64,000 nt of DNA. It comes from Lucifuga dentata (lineage: Eukaryota; Chordata; Actinopteri; Ophidiiformes; Bythitidae). The notes beneath the pieces are model-generated. The model searched no databases. It saw only the letters and a program-made list of their open reading frames with translations, and was not told the origin of the DNA. This document shows, piece after piece, positions 1-12,577 of the stretch; position 1 is the stretch's first letter, and each line of letters begins with the position of its first letter. The translations under genes and the position numbers were made by a program. The stretch lies in the NCBI GenBank assembly GCA_014773175.1, contig VXCM01000220.1, positions 334,100-398,099 on the forward strand, written 5' to 3'.

Positions 1-391
1 TCAAACTGTTTTCTTTCTTATCTCAATTATCTCACTCGGTCTCGTCTTTCTCCCCATCCTTCTGTCTCCCTTTCACTTGCATCCTTTCATTTTTTTCCCG
101 TCTTCATATGGAAACTTCGCCTATGTGATAAATACAGAAACGTATCGCTGAGATGAGGGAGGCAGTGCAACAAGTCCTTCCACGTCTCCTGCAGGCGTTG
201 CGCCATATGCCTGACTTTTAATGACCCACGTGCTCCTTAAGGGGGGACCGAGGAAGAGATTAAAATCTAAAGAACATCCAATATTTTTGAATGTCATCAG
301 CAGGAAGCAGGAAAAGCCTTTAAGCGCGCTATAAGCAATGTTAGGCGGCCATAACGCAAGCTGCTGCTGAGGATGCACGATGGGAATGAAA

Positions 392-428
<37 letters not shown>

Positions 429-520
429 TCATTACTGCCACATACAGCTGTTAACGGCTGAAGGAAATATATATATGTATATATGCATGCGCAAGTATGA
501 GTGTGTGTGTGTATTTGTGC
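1..520. other. Intergenic, no gene seen
   Basis: Pyrimidine-rich start, then unique-looking sequence with a (GT)n run at 394-424 and a short AT/GT alternation at 468-520. No coding evidence. Confidence 0.5.
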
Positions 521-964
521 AGTGTTGGAAGAAGTATTCAAATCCTTTACCTAAGTAAAACTAATACCACAATGGAAAAATGCCTTTTATACAAATTAAC
601 GTTTTGCATTCAAAATTATACACAACTAAAAGTAAATGAGTATTAGCAGTAGAAGTACACATATATCGATAGTAAAAGTACTAATTATGAGGAGTGTCAG
701 TGTTCAGTTATTGATGCATCCACATACATGCATAAATAATAATTGGAAGTACTGGGAATATAATCAGCTCTGGTAATTTATAATTGGAATTATTAATAAT
801 CAGAGGTTGGAGGTACAAAGTTTTTCACCTGGCTGCATTAAAAAAAAACAAAAAAAAAAACAACAACTTGTATCTCAAATGTTGGAATGGAATAATTAAA
901 CTTCCCCAAAAATAAAATAAATATATAAAATAATATCATAAAGTAAGAATAAATGAAAAAAATA

Positions 965-2694
965 TTAGAATAGAATAGAATGTTTTTATTGTCATTGTAC
1001 TGGTACAATGAAATTGAAAGTGCAATCCTTAAGGAGTTTAAAACAATACAGTAGAAAAGACTAAAAATGCACACATAACATAAAATAAACACCATAAAAA
1101 TCCACACATAAAAAACACCCATACCACCCAGCGCACTAGTCATCTACAATCTGAGTCATCTACAATCAACGCATTGTTAAGTGCAGTTATGGCTCTGGCA
1201 TAGAAACTGTTCTTGAGTCTGTTTGTTCTGGCCCTCAGTGTCCTGTAACGTCTGCCTGAGGGCAGCAGCTCAAAAAGTGAGTGTCTGGGATGAGATGTGT
1301 CCCTGAGAATGTTCTTTGCCTTCCTGAGGCAGCGAGAACTATACAAGTCCTCCAGGGAAGGGAGAGGGCAGCCGATGATCCTCTGAGCAATGATGATGAC
1401 CCTCTGGAGCGCTTTCCTTTCTGCAGCTGTGCAGCTGGAAAACCACACATACATGCAGTATGTTAGGATGCTCTCTATGGAGCAGCGATAGAATGACACC
1501 AAGAGTTTCTGTGTGAGGTGGTTATTCCTGAGCACTCTCAGGAAATACAGTCTCTGCTGTGCCTTCCTAACAGCTGCTGTGGTGTTGATGCTCCAGGTCA
1601 GGTCATCCTCCATGTTGACCCCCGAACCGAAAGCTGGAGACCCTCTCTACACAGTCCCCACCTATGAACAGGGGCTACATGTCCGTTGTTTTCCTCCTGA
1701 AGTTCCTCTATCATCTCCTTTATCTTTGTGGTGTTCAGGATCAGGTTGTTGTCTTTGCACCACACTGACAGATGCTCCACCTCGTTCTGGTATGCAGACT
1801 CATCCCCCCCAGAGATGAGCCCCACCATGGTGGTATCATCAGCGAACTTAATGATACTGTTGCTGGGATGTGTGGGGACACAGTCGTAGGTGTAGAGGGT
1901 GTAGAGTAGGGGGCTCAACACGCAGCCCTGAGGAGAGCCAGTGCTGAGACTGATGGCTGAGGACATGTGGCGGCCTACTCTCACCCTCTGGGAACGGTGC
2001 ATCAGGAAGTCCCTGATCCAGAGGCAGATGGAGTGGGATATTCCCAGGTGGGACAGTTTGGTACCCTGCTGCTCCAGGTGGGACAGAGCATCATGGAGAG
2101 CTGTGGCTATAGCGTCTTCCGTGGACCTGTTAGCTCTGTAGGCGAACTGGTGAGGGACAAACCTGGGAGGGAGACTGGAGATGATGTGGGTCCGGACCAG
2201 CTTTTCAAAGCACTTCATAATGACAGGTGTAAGTGCTACTGGATGGTAGTCATTCAGGCTGCTAATGATGGTTTTCTTTGGCAGTGGGACAATTGTGGAG
2301 GACTTCAGGCAGAGTGGGACAGTGGCCTGACTCAGGGACTGGTTAAAGATGTTGGTAAAGACCCCAGCCAGCTGAGATGCACAGTCCCTTAGCACCAGTC
2401 CTGAGACTCCGTCAGGTCCTGCAGCTTTCCTTGGGTTCACCATCCTCAGCGTGCGCCTCACCTGATGCTCCTCCACTGTGAGGGTGCGGCTGTCGGGGGC
2501 TGGTGAACATAATGTGGCTGACTCTAGTGACTGCACCTTGAAGCAAGCAAAGAAGCCATTCAGCTCCTCCGCCAGTGAGGCGCCACCGTCATCAGCCACC
2601 AGGTTGCTGGGTCTGTAGTTGGTGATATGCTGGACCCCCTGCCACACCTGCCTGGAGCTGTTGCTCTGGAAGCAGTCCTCAATCCTCCTCTTGT
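965..2694 (-). mobile_element. 5'-truncated CR1/L2-group LINE, broken reverse transcriptase
   Basis: On the minus strand 2647-1598 encodes part of a non-LTR reverse transcriptase (KAAGPDGVSGLVLRDCASQL, LNDYHPVALTPVIMKCFEKL, QGCVLSPLLY, FADDTTMVG). A second frame, 1613-1140, carries the C-terminal thumb region (LLPSGRRYRTLRARTNRLKN). The element ends at 965 with an (AGAAT)n-type 3' tail. It lacks endonuclease and 5' sequence. A frameshift lies near 1640-1670. The stretch that normally follows HLEQQGT and carries RT motif A is missing around 2050-2065. FADD, the motif C aspartates, remains. The copy cannot be active. Confidence 0.9.
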
Positions 2695-4150
2695 ATTAAA
2701 TTAATAATAGAAAATAAACACATCTAATAAGTGAATAGATATAACTAATGACCCTAAAATAAATAAATTGACATATCTAAATAAGTATATGAATATATTT
2801 AAATAATTGCAAAAATAAAATTGAAGTTGTTGAAATACCCAAGTTTTTCATCTGACAGGATAGAAATAAAAACCAGGTCACTGAAGATTTACTTCCTCCC
2901 ATACACCAGAATAAATTCTCCAGCTCTCCCTTTCTAAATCTGTATTATCTAATAAAAATGTAGTAAAATATCTCATAAAAACTGTAATGTCCAAAACTTA
3001 TTGTGGTTTAACGCTAGATGTAGGATTTTTACATGAGTATGATATTTTATCTCATACTGAACGTAAAATCTGAACATGAAAGCCTTCAGATAAACGGGCT
3101 AAAATAAAAAGTCTTATTACGTACACAAAGTCTCCTATAAATGGCAATAATCACAGTAAAAAGTAAATACACTCTCCACTTCTGGATTTAGGAGTGTATC
3201 TAATGGCACCTATGCACGTGCATGTGAGCGTGCGCGTGTATATGGCCATATGTGTGAATTTCACCTTAATACATCTGCGTCTCTGAGGTGAAGTGTAGTC
3301 TAGATTGGCTGGTGGTTTGCGGCCAGATCCTGCACCTCGTGTTTGCCTGGCACCGGGCGTAACCTTTTCCATGACGGATCTTCATCCACCCACACATATG
3401 AACACACACACACACACACACAGACACACACACACACGGGAGTCACTCCGACTTCACAGTCAGGCAGTATGAGAAGCCAACTGTCAGCAACAAGAAATCA
3501 TCAGCACTAGCATCTGCACTCTCCCCTGGCCTCCTGTGCACGCGTGTGTGTGCATCTCTGAATCTGTCTGCATGTGTGTGAACATTTTTCTTTGAATCTT
3601 GGTGTGTGTGTGTGTGTGTGTGTGTGTGTGGTGTCTGGCTGTGCGGAGGGGCTGAGGTGAGTGATTGCCTTGTTTCTGTGGGCGGCAAGCTGTGGCGCTT
3701 TGCTCTCACTGTAAATTTAGAAGAATTCTTAATGGAACTCCAGAGCTGTCAGACCTCAAAGTGTTTACCCTTTTTTCCAATGATAAGACTGATCCTCACA
3801 CAACTTTAAGTCAGGAAAATTAATAAATACACATGTATATTTGACATTTTTTCATTGATTACCTCTTTTACGATGAAAACAGAAAAGCATATCTGAAAAG
3901 AAAGTTTCTGTCTGATTGACAAATGAAAATAAAATACAAAATCTGCTTATGATAATGCAGCGAGAAATGAATTATGAAAACAGTGGGGGAGAAATGTCTG
4001 TCAACAAAAAAACTTCATGGTTTGCCAGAAATTTCCATAATTTCCACAGTTTTTCAGCAGTCTGTCATGTTCTTAATCAGGCAAGTTGACTATAGCAAAG
4101 GCATCAGAGGATGTTTATTCTTTTTCTTGCACTTTTCTGCTTTTACATCA
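2695..4150. other. Non-coding remnant between LINE and hAT right end
   Basis: AT-rich to 3150, then a GC-richer patch (3180-3700) with (CA)n/(GT)n at 3403-3437 and 3600-3630. The open frames here come from the microsatellites. Nothing recognised. Confidence 0.5.
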
Positions 4151-5044
4151 AAGAAATGTCAAGACATTTACTCAAGTACTGTATTTACTTAGAGTTTTGA
4201 GGTACTTGTATTTTACTTGATTATTTTTGTAATAAAGGGTACTTTTTACTCCACTACTTTAATCTGAGAGCTGATTACTTTGCAGATTCTAATTTTATAT
4301 TCAGAACACGAGAAACTATTGCTGTTGTCGGCAAAAACTTTGTATCTCTGTGTTGTTTTAGCTCATTAGCTTAACAGTTTTTAAAAAAAGGAAAACGGGT
4401 TGGAGAATTTACTCTAATGACCTGTAATTCTTCAAAAGCATGAAAATCCCCCCAATTTTTCTACTCCATGTGCCATTTTTGGTGAAAAACTTTCATACTA
4501 TAATACCAGTTTTTAGCTGTTTGTAGTATTTCCTTCCAGAATTTTTGTTATTTCCTTCCTTTCTCTGAAATTAGTTTTCTGCCAAGAACAATGTTGTACA
4601 GTCAGATGAAAAACCTTTTATTTTCAATTTTGGGGACATTCAGTATTACTGTATTAATTAACAAATGCCAGTTCATGTATATGCACAAGTAAATGCACCA
4701 TCCTACACAATGAGTACTTTTACTGTTAATACTTGCCAATACTTTTACCTAAGCAGAGTATTTTTCACTTGTGTTATCAGGACTTTAATACTTCTTCTTC
4801 CACTGCTTTGTACTAATTTCTGTGTTTGCTTATAATATAAGCAAAGGAGCTGGGGGGGGNAGAGAGTGAGAGAGAGAGAGAGATGATGAAGGAAGAAAGG
4901 AAGACTGAGATGGCGGGTGATAAAAACGGGGCAGCAGATTAGTTTTTGATAGTCTGCATGGAGCAAGAAGGCGACAGCCAAGATGGATATTTGATTGGCT
5001 AATGCAATGAGGCGGGTAGCAACAGAGGGCATCCTGTTTTGACC

Positions 5045-5056
5045 TCTCTCTCTCTN

Positions 5057-5102
<46 letters not shown>

Positions 5103-5171
5103 TTCTCTCAGCCTTGACGGCACAAGACCACCCATTGGGGATGTCTCTGATCAATGCAGTCATTATCCTTG

Positions 5172-5220
<49 letters not shown>
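5045..5220. repeat. (CT)n and (CA)n microsatellites
   Basis: A dinucleotide CT run interrupted by a single N at 5056, and a pure CA run at 5175-5220. Confidence 0.95.
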
Positions 5221-5223
<3 letters not shown>

Positions 5224-7115
5224 GTAGGGGACAAATGAGGGAGAGATGTGCTATGACAAGGTCGGAGCAGTAGCAAATGTAAATGTGTCCGGTGAAATAT
5301 GCTGGTGAACGTCGCAACATTAGCCAGGCTGCAGAGCGAACCGACTCTCCGGCCTCAGGTACAAGAACAAGTAGAGATGACTGCTTCTCTCTCTCTCTTC
5401 TTGCTGCCTTTCCGTTTTCCTTTCTACTCCGTGTCTTCTACCCTTTCTTCCACTCATTTTGTTTCCTTACCATTCCTTGTCGTTTGTCCCTATCTCGCCT
5501 TTGTTCACCGTCTCCCCCTCTAACCTCTCAGCGAACTACAGCCAAGACAAAGCAATGATAATCCCCAATGATGGGTACTCAGGTGTGTGTTCATCCATGC
5601 TCATAGACATGGATTGTTGTACAATCCAGACAAATTGTTTGTACAATCCTTATCGTGTATTTAATCTGAACTGATAAGAAAATACATGTGCGTGAGAGGT
5701 TCATACGTCAGCATTCATCTGCGTGTGTGTATGTGTGTGTTTAGTGTGTGTCTCAGTGGGCCAGCAGTGATCTGAATGGGACAATAATGATTTGTTGTTA
5801 GCTCTGCACCAGTGCCATTGTTTGCAGACCAGCTTGTCTGTTTGCCATTGCGTAACGGCAATCATCCAGACTTTCTGAAACTTGCGACAAATAGAGACCG
5901 ATCATGGAAGAGAAGAAAAGGGAAAAACAGATGTGGTAGAAAATGGGGAGCAGTGCGAATATGAGATATCGATTCAAAATAGATGAGCTAAAGAGGGAGA
6001 AATGATGAAGAGATGGACTAGAGATGCAGGAAAAGTCCTGATGGGGGCACTGGAGGACCTGCTATTATTTAATTTTTCCCTGAGTGCACCGCAAGTGTAA
6101 TTTGAAGACTTGGGAACATGTATCCATCTCAAATGTTCAAAGGGTCCATTTGTGAGAGCACTATGGGATGTGCGAGTTCGTGGGAAACACTAAAGAAGTC
6201 TGATATTTGTCTCCTTCCATCCTGCGGAGTATCAGGTTGCTGATGTCAGTCATATGAACAACTATGGGTTGCGTGAAGAGCTTAAAAGGAACTCAGAGAG
6301 CTAAAGTGATACTCAAGATGCACTCAGTTACCAGAATGTGAATTGCTCCTTTAAACTTGCACAATTTTGCTGTCAACAGTAATGAGCACTTGTGTGAATA
6401 GGATGTTTAAGGAGGATACGGCAAAGCCCAGAAACAGCTCGGTGAATGAGAGACTGGTTGCTCAGGTAACACCAGTTATTCTGATTGTAGGTTTGATCAG
6501 CATGCAGATACCACCAGTCTACAATTTAATATAATGAGAAAGGACAATGCTCAGCAATGATATTAGATACAAAATACAGACAATACAGAGATGTACTGTA
6601 TATATATATAAACACAAATATTAGATTAAAATAGATTCCTGGTCAAAACAGGCTTAAAGAGTAACTTAACCCCCTGTTTAAGCTTCACACGCCTCCTTCT
6701 CATATTCAAAAAATGTAGACAGTGACTCTGTTCCTGACAGTAATCACACATTTGCAAGCAAAAGATCATTTGAAGCAGAATGCTTTTCTTCCCTCTGTCG
6801 CACTGTTTCACTCAGTATCTAACTCTGAACTCTCCACATCATGAGAACATTGATATCTGTTTTAACCCTTAAATGCATGAATCATTTTCCATCCATTCGT
6901 ACATACGTTGGATCGTTAGAGACCCATAACACAAATTGATCTACAAAGTGAAATATTTTTGCTTGTAAACTTTTCAGAACATTTTATGAAGGATAACAAA
7001 TCCACAAGAAAATATATATATTTTTTTGCCATATTATATTTTTTACAATGACTTCTAGATCCTGTCATCAAAGCTGGTGCATCACAGCGATGCTGCTCTC
7101 ATGAAGCTCTGACGC

Positions 7116-7248
7116 GGCGCTGCAGCGTCTTTCTGTAGCAGTAAGCTAGCAGCATAGTTTACAGCATAAACAGTCTTCTTCNGGCGCTGCAGCGTCTTTC
7201 TGTAGCAGTAAGCTAGCAGCATAGTTTACAGCATAAACAGTCTTCTTC
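7116..7248. repeat. Exact 66-bp direct duplicate flanking a single N
   Basis: 7116-7181 and 7183-7248 are identical and separated only by N at 7182. This is most simply an unmerged contig overlap. Confidence 0.95.
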
Positions 7249-10200
7249 TTCCTAGATTCGGCATTTGTTCATCATATCAGTGACACTACAGCGCCACCTA
7301 AGGTTCAAAGTTGAAAACACAACTATTGCCTGCTGCCTGTATAACAGGGGAAAAAAAAGTCACTCTCTTACATACCTTGGGTCCGCAGTGACCCTATACA
7401 CTTTTTAGTGAAAAACATTAGAAAAACAATTATTTTCATTAAGTTTGACATCTTGAAACCATAAAACTGTTTAAAAAAAGAGTTTGAGGAATACCAGGAG
7501 ATTGAGGGCTTAATTGAAAAAAGTGAATGAATTAGAGCATAACGTAGCATAGAGCACAGAGAGTAACATGGTCCCGGGTCGCTAAAGACCTGTCCTAGGC
7601 ATTAAGGTTTGTACCTTATTGTAAAGACAGGTGTCAGATATAGTCCATTTACAGAAGGAGGTGTAAAGGTGCTATCTAAAAAAAATCAGATACATTCAAA
7701 AAAGTATAAGTGGAAGTGAAGACCCGTAGCTTACATGCATTCACCCACCACCTGCTTCTAGGGAGGAAGGATAGCCAGCCAAACGTTACAGTAGCTGACA
7801 GCTAATCAGGCATGTGTCATAGAAGATGGCTCAACCTATGACCTGTTATGCATCATAATTATATTTTTGTCATGTCAGTACAACAGCCATGATTATTAGA
7901 CTTCACCCTCGAAGGCCAGGTTTGTACACCTGCATTTCTGCCCACAGTTACATGAGCGATGTTGCTAACATACTTGCCAGTTTACAGTATTATATACTAT
8001 CTCCACCAGGGAGCAGTGTGAGCTTGCAGCAGAACAGAGGAAGTGATGCTGGATCTTGTACCACCTTACCCCATTCTTTCTGGAGCACAAACTTTTTTGG
8101 CTTCCAACCCCTTGTCAGTCCATTTCAGCTACAACACGAAGCATGCTAACGTAGACCGGGACATGCCTTGATAATCTATGTGGTAGTGGTACGATGATTT
8201 TCACTGGCCATGACCCCTTCCATGGAGTTTGACAGAGATGGCTAGTTGCATGGAAAAGTCAGATACCCTATGGTCCTGTCACTGCAGTCTGTCAGAAGGT
8301 TTTGTATCCCTTCTCTCCCACGGCACATCTCTGCACCGACATATTGGCCTGTTTTTCTCCCCGACACCACTCAGATAAGATGTCTACCCCCAAGGAGAAA
8401 ACTGCATACACACAAACACACACACACACATTCACACTCATCGCCAATGTCAGCTGAAACCCTCTTAGAAAGTGACAGTTTTTGTTTGTGCACATCCTCG
8501 CCGCGTACTCCCCTGGAGCAGGACTGACACCGGAACGATGGGCCTCAATCATCCACAATCATAAACAGAAAAGAATCGGGTGACATCAAATGGAAAGGGA
8601 GACGGAGGAAACGAATGGACACAGAGGAAAATGACTCAACAAAATATCCCTTGGGGGTTTCAAGACTTGAGTTGGTGAGGGAAATTGGAGACTGTAGAGA
8701 CGAGGTGTCGGTTAGAAATTTCTGGGAGGTAAACTGTCTTACAGTGACAGTCATTTCAGTCACACAGGCTGAGGTACACTAATATTAGATTGGACTGCAA
8801 CATGCCTTGACACACTCCAAGAGACAGGAGAAAGCAACACTTCTGCTTTATACTACGATGAAATACTGTATTAGCCCTGTTTTTTCAGCATAAAGTCACA
8901 ATATATTGAGGGAAAAAAGATACGATTATGAGAGTAAAGTCGCAATTGCAAGTAAATGTCATTCTCTGATTTATTGTTTAAACCCATTAAATTTTGGCAA
9001 GGATTTAGGAATTTTTTAAATATAAATTTTCAAAGTTTTTGTTCATTTTTTCAAAGTCAGTGATAATAAGTCAGTCATATTTATCCCTGGATGGACTTTC
9101 AAGAGGTGCTATTTGGTGAAAAGGATCTGGATCTTAGGGCTGGTTTATGTTTAATGCAGATGTGACATGCGGACATGGATGTGGACAGCTCTGACACGGA
9201 CCATCTGTGAGTCTTGGCATTCATCGTTCTCATGCTTTTATGATGACCATGCATGACAACTTCAACTCTGGGTCTCTAGGACAGAGCCGCTCTTAACTGC
9301 CCCAAACTAATCCAGCAGAAATAGAAATAGTTTCCGGTCTGGTCGCCCACAACAAAACACAGAGTCAGGGAAACGAGACTTATTGTTGATTAATGAAGAT
9401 TGTTGTTGATTAATGAGGAAGTGCGGTTATTTGCATTGGCTTCGAGATGAAAAAGTTGTTTGCTATGACTTGTTTTTTCCGTCGTCTCTCTGTCTCATCC
9501 ACACCTACTTCCCCTTCCTCCTTACCTCTTTGCTTAGCCAGTCGTCAATTAAGGCGAATTTATGTCACAGAAACGCCATCTGCATCGTTTCAAAAGATGA
9601 GTAGCGCACGACCATGTGTGCAACCCTCAAATGCGGCCTCCACGGCTGGATGTTTAGCAGCAATTAATTCATGTTTTCCACATGCCCACTGTTGTGTCAT
9701 GTCCATAAACCAGGCTTAAAACAAGCCATATCTTTTATTTGGTTGGCTACTATCTTAGCTGACACACACCACAAGTCTACATTTCTTTTAATATCAATGA
9801 AAACCAGCCCAGAACTTTATAACAATAAATAAATAAAAAATTGGCATAAATGTTAAAAAAAAATTACCTTGCATTTGTATGTTCAGAAGCCAGACTAGTC
9901 GAGTGAAGTTTGTTTGTATAGTCCAATTACGGACCCATGCATGAAGAGTTTCTGACCCAGCCCAATCTCTCTTTGAAGATGAGACCGCACTTGTATCATT
10001 GCGAATTGAATCCCATTCACAGGTCCTTATAATGCTACAATTTCAAGTGTATTTCAGCAAGTAAGCAAAAAGTCTGATTCAGCAAGACTCACTCCAGTAC
10101 CTGAGCACATTATGCTTCCTAATGTCGGCAAGCAAATCTGAGTCCTGGGTTAGCGATTCGGTGAATCTTGATCCAGTGATTCAGCCTCAGTGAGTACAAG

Positions 10201-10998
10201 TCTTTTGCCAACTTCCATGATTCAGTCACACCCACGCACTCACAGAGATGCCGTGACAGAAATATAATTTTATTGAATCGCTTTCACTTTAAAAATAAAA
10301 TCAGAAGTAGCCGAAATTAAGTACGCTTCATTTGAGGTTGCTCGCTTCTCTCTAACTCACTCACACACACACACACGCACGCAACGCAGGCATCCCACAA
10401 TGGCTATAACTAATAATTTGTTTTGTGTTTATTCCCACCGCCCCCTTTTTTTAACTATCCCCTACATGCAGTCAATTAGTCTGTTTGTGAAACAAGCCTC
10501 ATATTCCAGCACGAGGAGAACGAATGCAGATGCCTTCTGGCTAATGGAGTCATTTAGGGGGGAATGGTGGTGTGTGGATGGTACTTCTGAGCCACCACGC
10601 TGGGACTTGCAGGGGAGGACTCAACGGCGAGTAACATTACAGGGTGTAATTACTTCAAGCACCATTAAGAACACAATAACCTCTAAAATCTAGCGCGAGT
10701 ATGTGTGCATGTGTGAAATGGTTTATGTGTGTCTGCACAAACAGGTCCTCCTATTCAAGTGATTAACAAGTAATGAGTAGATTGCCCCCTGCAACAGATT
10801 CCTTGTTTGCTAACAAAGCGCTAGCAGAGGTAATGACTTGTTACCACAAAAACAATCTCTGGTAGCCCGCTGGCAAAGGCCGAAGTGTCACTGCAGATTC
10901 AGCAGGAACTGAAAGGTGTGTTACTCCAACCACACTACAGTTCATAACCCATTCACACCCACAGCTGCACACAATGGATTTTGTTTTGGATGCTGTAA

Positions 10999-11050
10999 CC
11001 AGTCTTGGGAAAGTTACTTTTCAAAGTTTTGAGTATATTTTTAGTCAAGT
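10999..11050 (+). mobile_element. hAT-type terminus relic
   Basis: CAGTCTTGGGAAAGTTACTT resembles the CAGTGTTGGGAAAGTTACTT end of another teleost hAT family. No partner end was found. Confidence 0.3.
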
Positions 11051-11396
11051 CAATTCAAAGAAAGGAATCCATGAATTCAAATGGAAACGAACAGGAACCG
11101 AGGCTGAAATAATGCTCGAAATAATCGGAAAACTATAGGCTGATGCCAGATCTCGAGAGGTTTTTACAGGATGTATTTCATTTGTGGATGAAAATTGTCC
11201 ACAATTTTACAGAGGCATCTTCTGTCTTTTCACATTTAAAAAACAAGACTGACCAAAGCTATACAATTATATAAGAGAAATAAAATGCAATAAAGCACCA
11301 AAGACAACCATAAAACATGATGCTAAGACACAACAGAGCAGAAGTCAAAATTTCAGGCTGGTTTTAAAAAGCCAAGGAGAATAAATAATTTTTATA

Positions 11397-11545
11397 ATAG
11401 GGGACATATTGTACAGATTTACAGATATATAGAAAAAAAAAAACAACTGATCCACTTCTATCCTCCCTTGCTGCATCACTGCTGCTCACACTGAGTGAAA
11501 ATAGGTAATTTTAGGTACTGCCATCCTTGAAAGCCCACTCGCTTC
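11397..11545. mobile_element. TTAA family A element, fragment
   Basis: Begins AGGGGACATATTGTACAG and continues through ACTGATCCACTTCTATCCTC and CACACTGAGTGAAAA, shared with the other family A copies. The far end is missing. Confidence 0.6.
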
Positions 11546-12045
11546 ACCCCATACTGCATTCTTTTTGAAAGAAAGATAGGATATAGAAAATGAAACTAGC
11601 AGGCAGACAAAATATCCCAGATATAAGATACTAAATGCCCGCTCGCTTCCATTTTAAACAGAACGCTGACATGCTCATATCTTGCAGCTGTTCTGATGGG
11701 ATACATTTAACTTGAAGAAGTCCTATAATTTAAATGATTGCCTTTTACTGGCATTCAGGACAGAATGACCTTCAAAAACCTCAGAAGTCCTGCAACAAAC
11801 ATAATAACCAGTAATTTAAGAGCACTCTCCCCAAAATGACATGCTGAATCATGTCAAGAAGAGTGTGTGTGTGTGTGTGTGTGTGTGAACAGCCAATTTT
11901 GGAGGGATTTTTATCCCATTAGAATGTTCCTCTAGAATTACCAAAATAATAAGTACACATTCCAGTTACTGCAGCATTGTAACACTGGATGAGTCAGAAT
12001 GGTACTTTAAAAGCAATATACATGGCAGTACAACTCTATTCCATT

Positions 12046-12577
12046 TTAAAAGAGGACAAATTATGCCATTTTTTTACTCTCCCTCATCATTATAGTGTAA
12101 TATAGTAGGGATTGTGTTGAGCATTGTCAGAGTTGCAAAACTTTAGGATCACACCTACAGAAATAAATCTAGTCAGACAAACTCACAGGTCCTGAACTGC
12201 ACTGAAAGCTTCATTTTTGATTAGTGCGTTACTTGTGTAACATGCTGACATCGACAGGTAACACACCCCTGGTAAGACATGTAAGGTTCAAGGCTAGGGG
12301 AGCGAATGTTTGGCAGCATCTGCCATGTCATGGCTGGCCAATCCGAAAAAAGAAGGCTTTTCAGGAGTGGGTCTTAAAGAGACAGGACCTAAAATGACCT
12401 GTTTTCACTTGGTGTGCATGATGCGCTGCAACAAAGAGAATCTAAGTGGGTTAATGTGGGTTTTTTTTTTTTTTTTNGGTTTTTTTTTTTTTTTGTTTGT
12501 TTTTTTTTACTTTAAAGCATTGCAGAGGTTTCAAAATAGAATGAAAATAACAACATAAAATCTGATGTCCCCTTTAA
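12046..12577. mobile_element. TTAA family A element
   Basis: TTAA at both ends (12046-12049 and 12574-12577), left AAGAGGACAAATTATGCC and right GATGTCCCCTTTAA as inverted termini. It has no coding capacity. It contains a poly-T run with N at 12477. Confidence 0.75.

Larger units (their letters stand above)
521..4803. mobile_element. Degenerate hAT-like non-autonomous element, interrupted by a LINE
   Basis: The left end, CAGTGTTGGAAGAAGTATTC, and the right end, TACTTCTTCTTCCACTG, are inverted copies. They match the CAGTGGTGGAAGAAGTA terminus of a common teleost hAT family. Internal TACTTTTACT-type runs at 4170-4260 and 4700-4760 also fit. The element is old; no clean 8-bp target duplication is visible. 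The LINE at 965-2694 and CA/GT microsatellites lie inside. Confidence 0.5.
4806..10980. other. Intergenic region, microsatellites, no gene recognised
   Basis: Contains a (CT)n tract with one N (5045-5099), a (CA)n run (5175-5220), an exact 66-bp duplicate around N 7182, and AT-rich DNA. Open frames up to about 97 codons show no family similarity, no splice-compatible neighbours and no codon-like composition. Confidence 0.5.

Noticed and set aside
121..558. Open frames with poly His-Thr or Cys-Val runs
   Set aside because: They are translations of the (GT)n/(CA)n microsatellites; same for similar frames near 3443-3709, 5039-5227 and 14930-15127.
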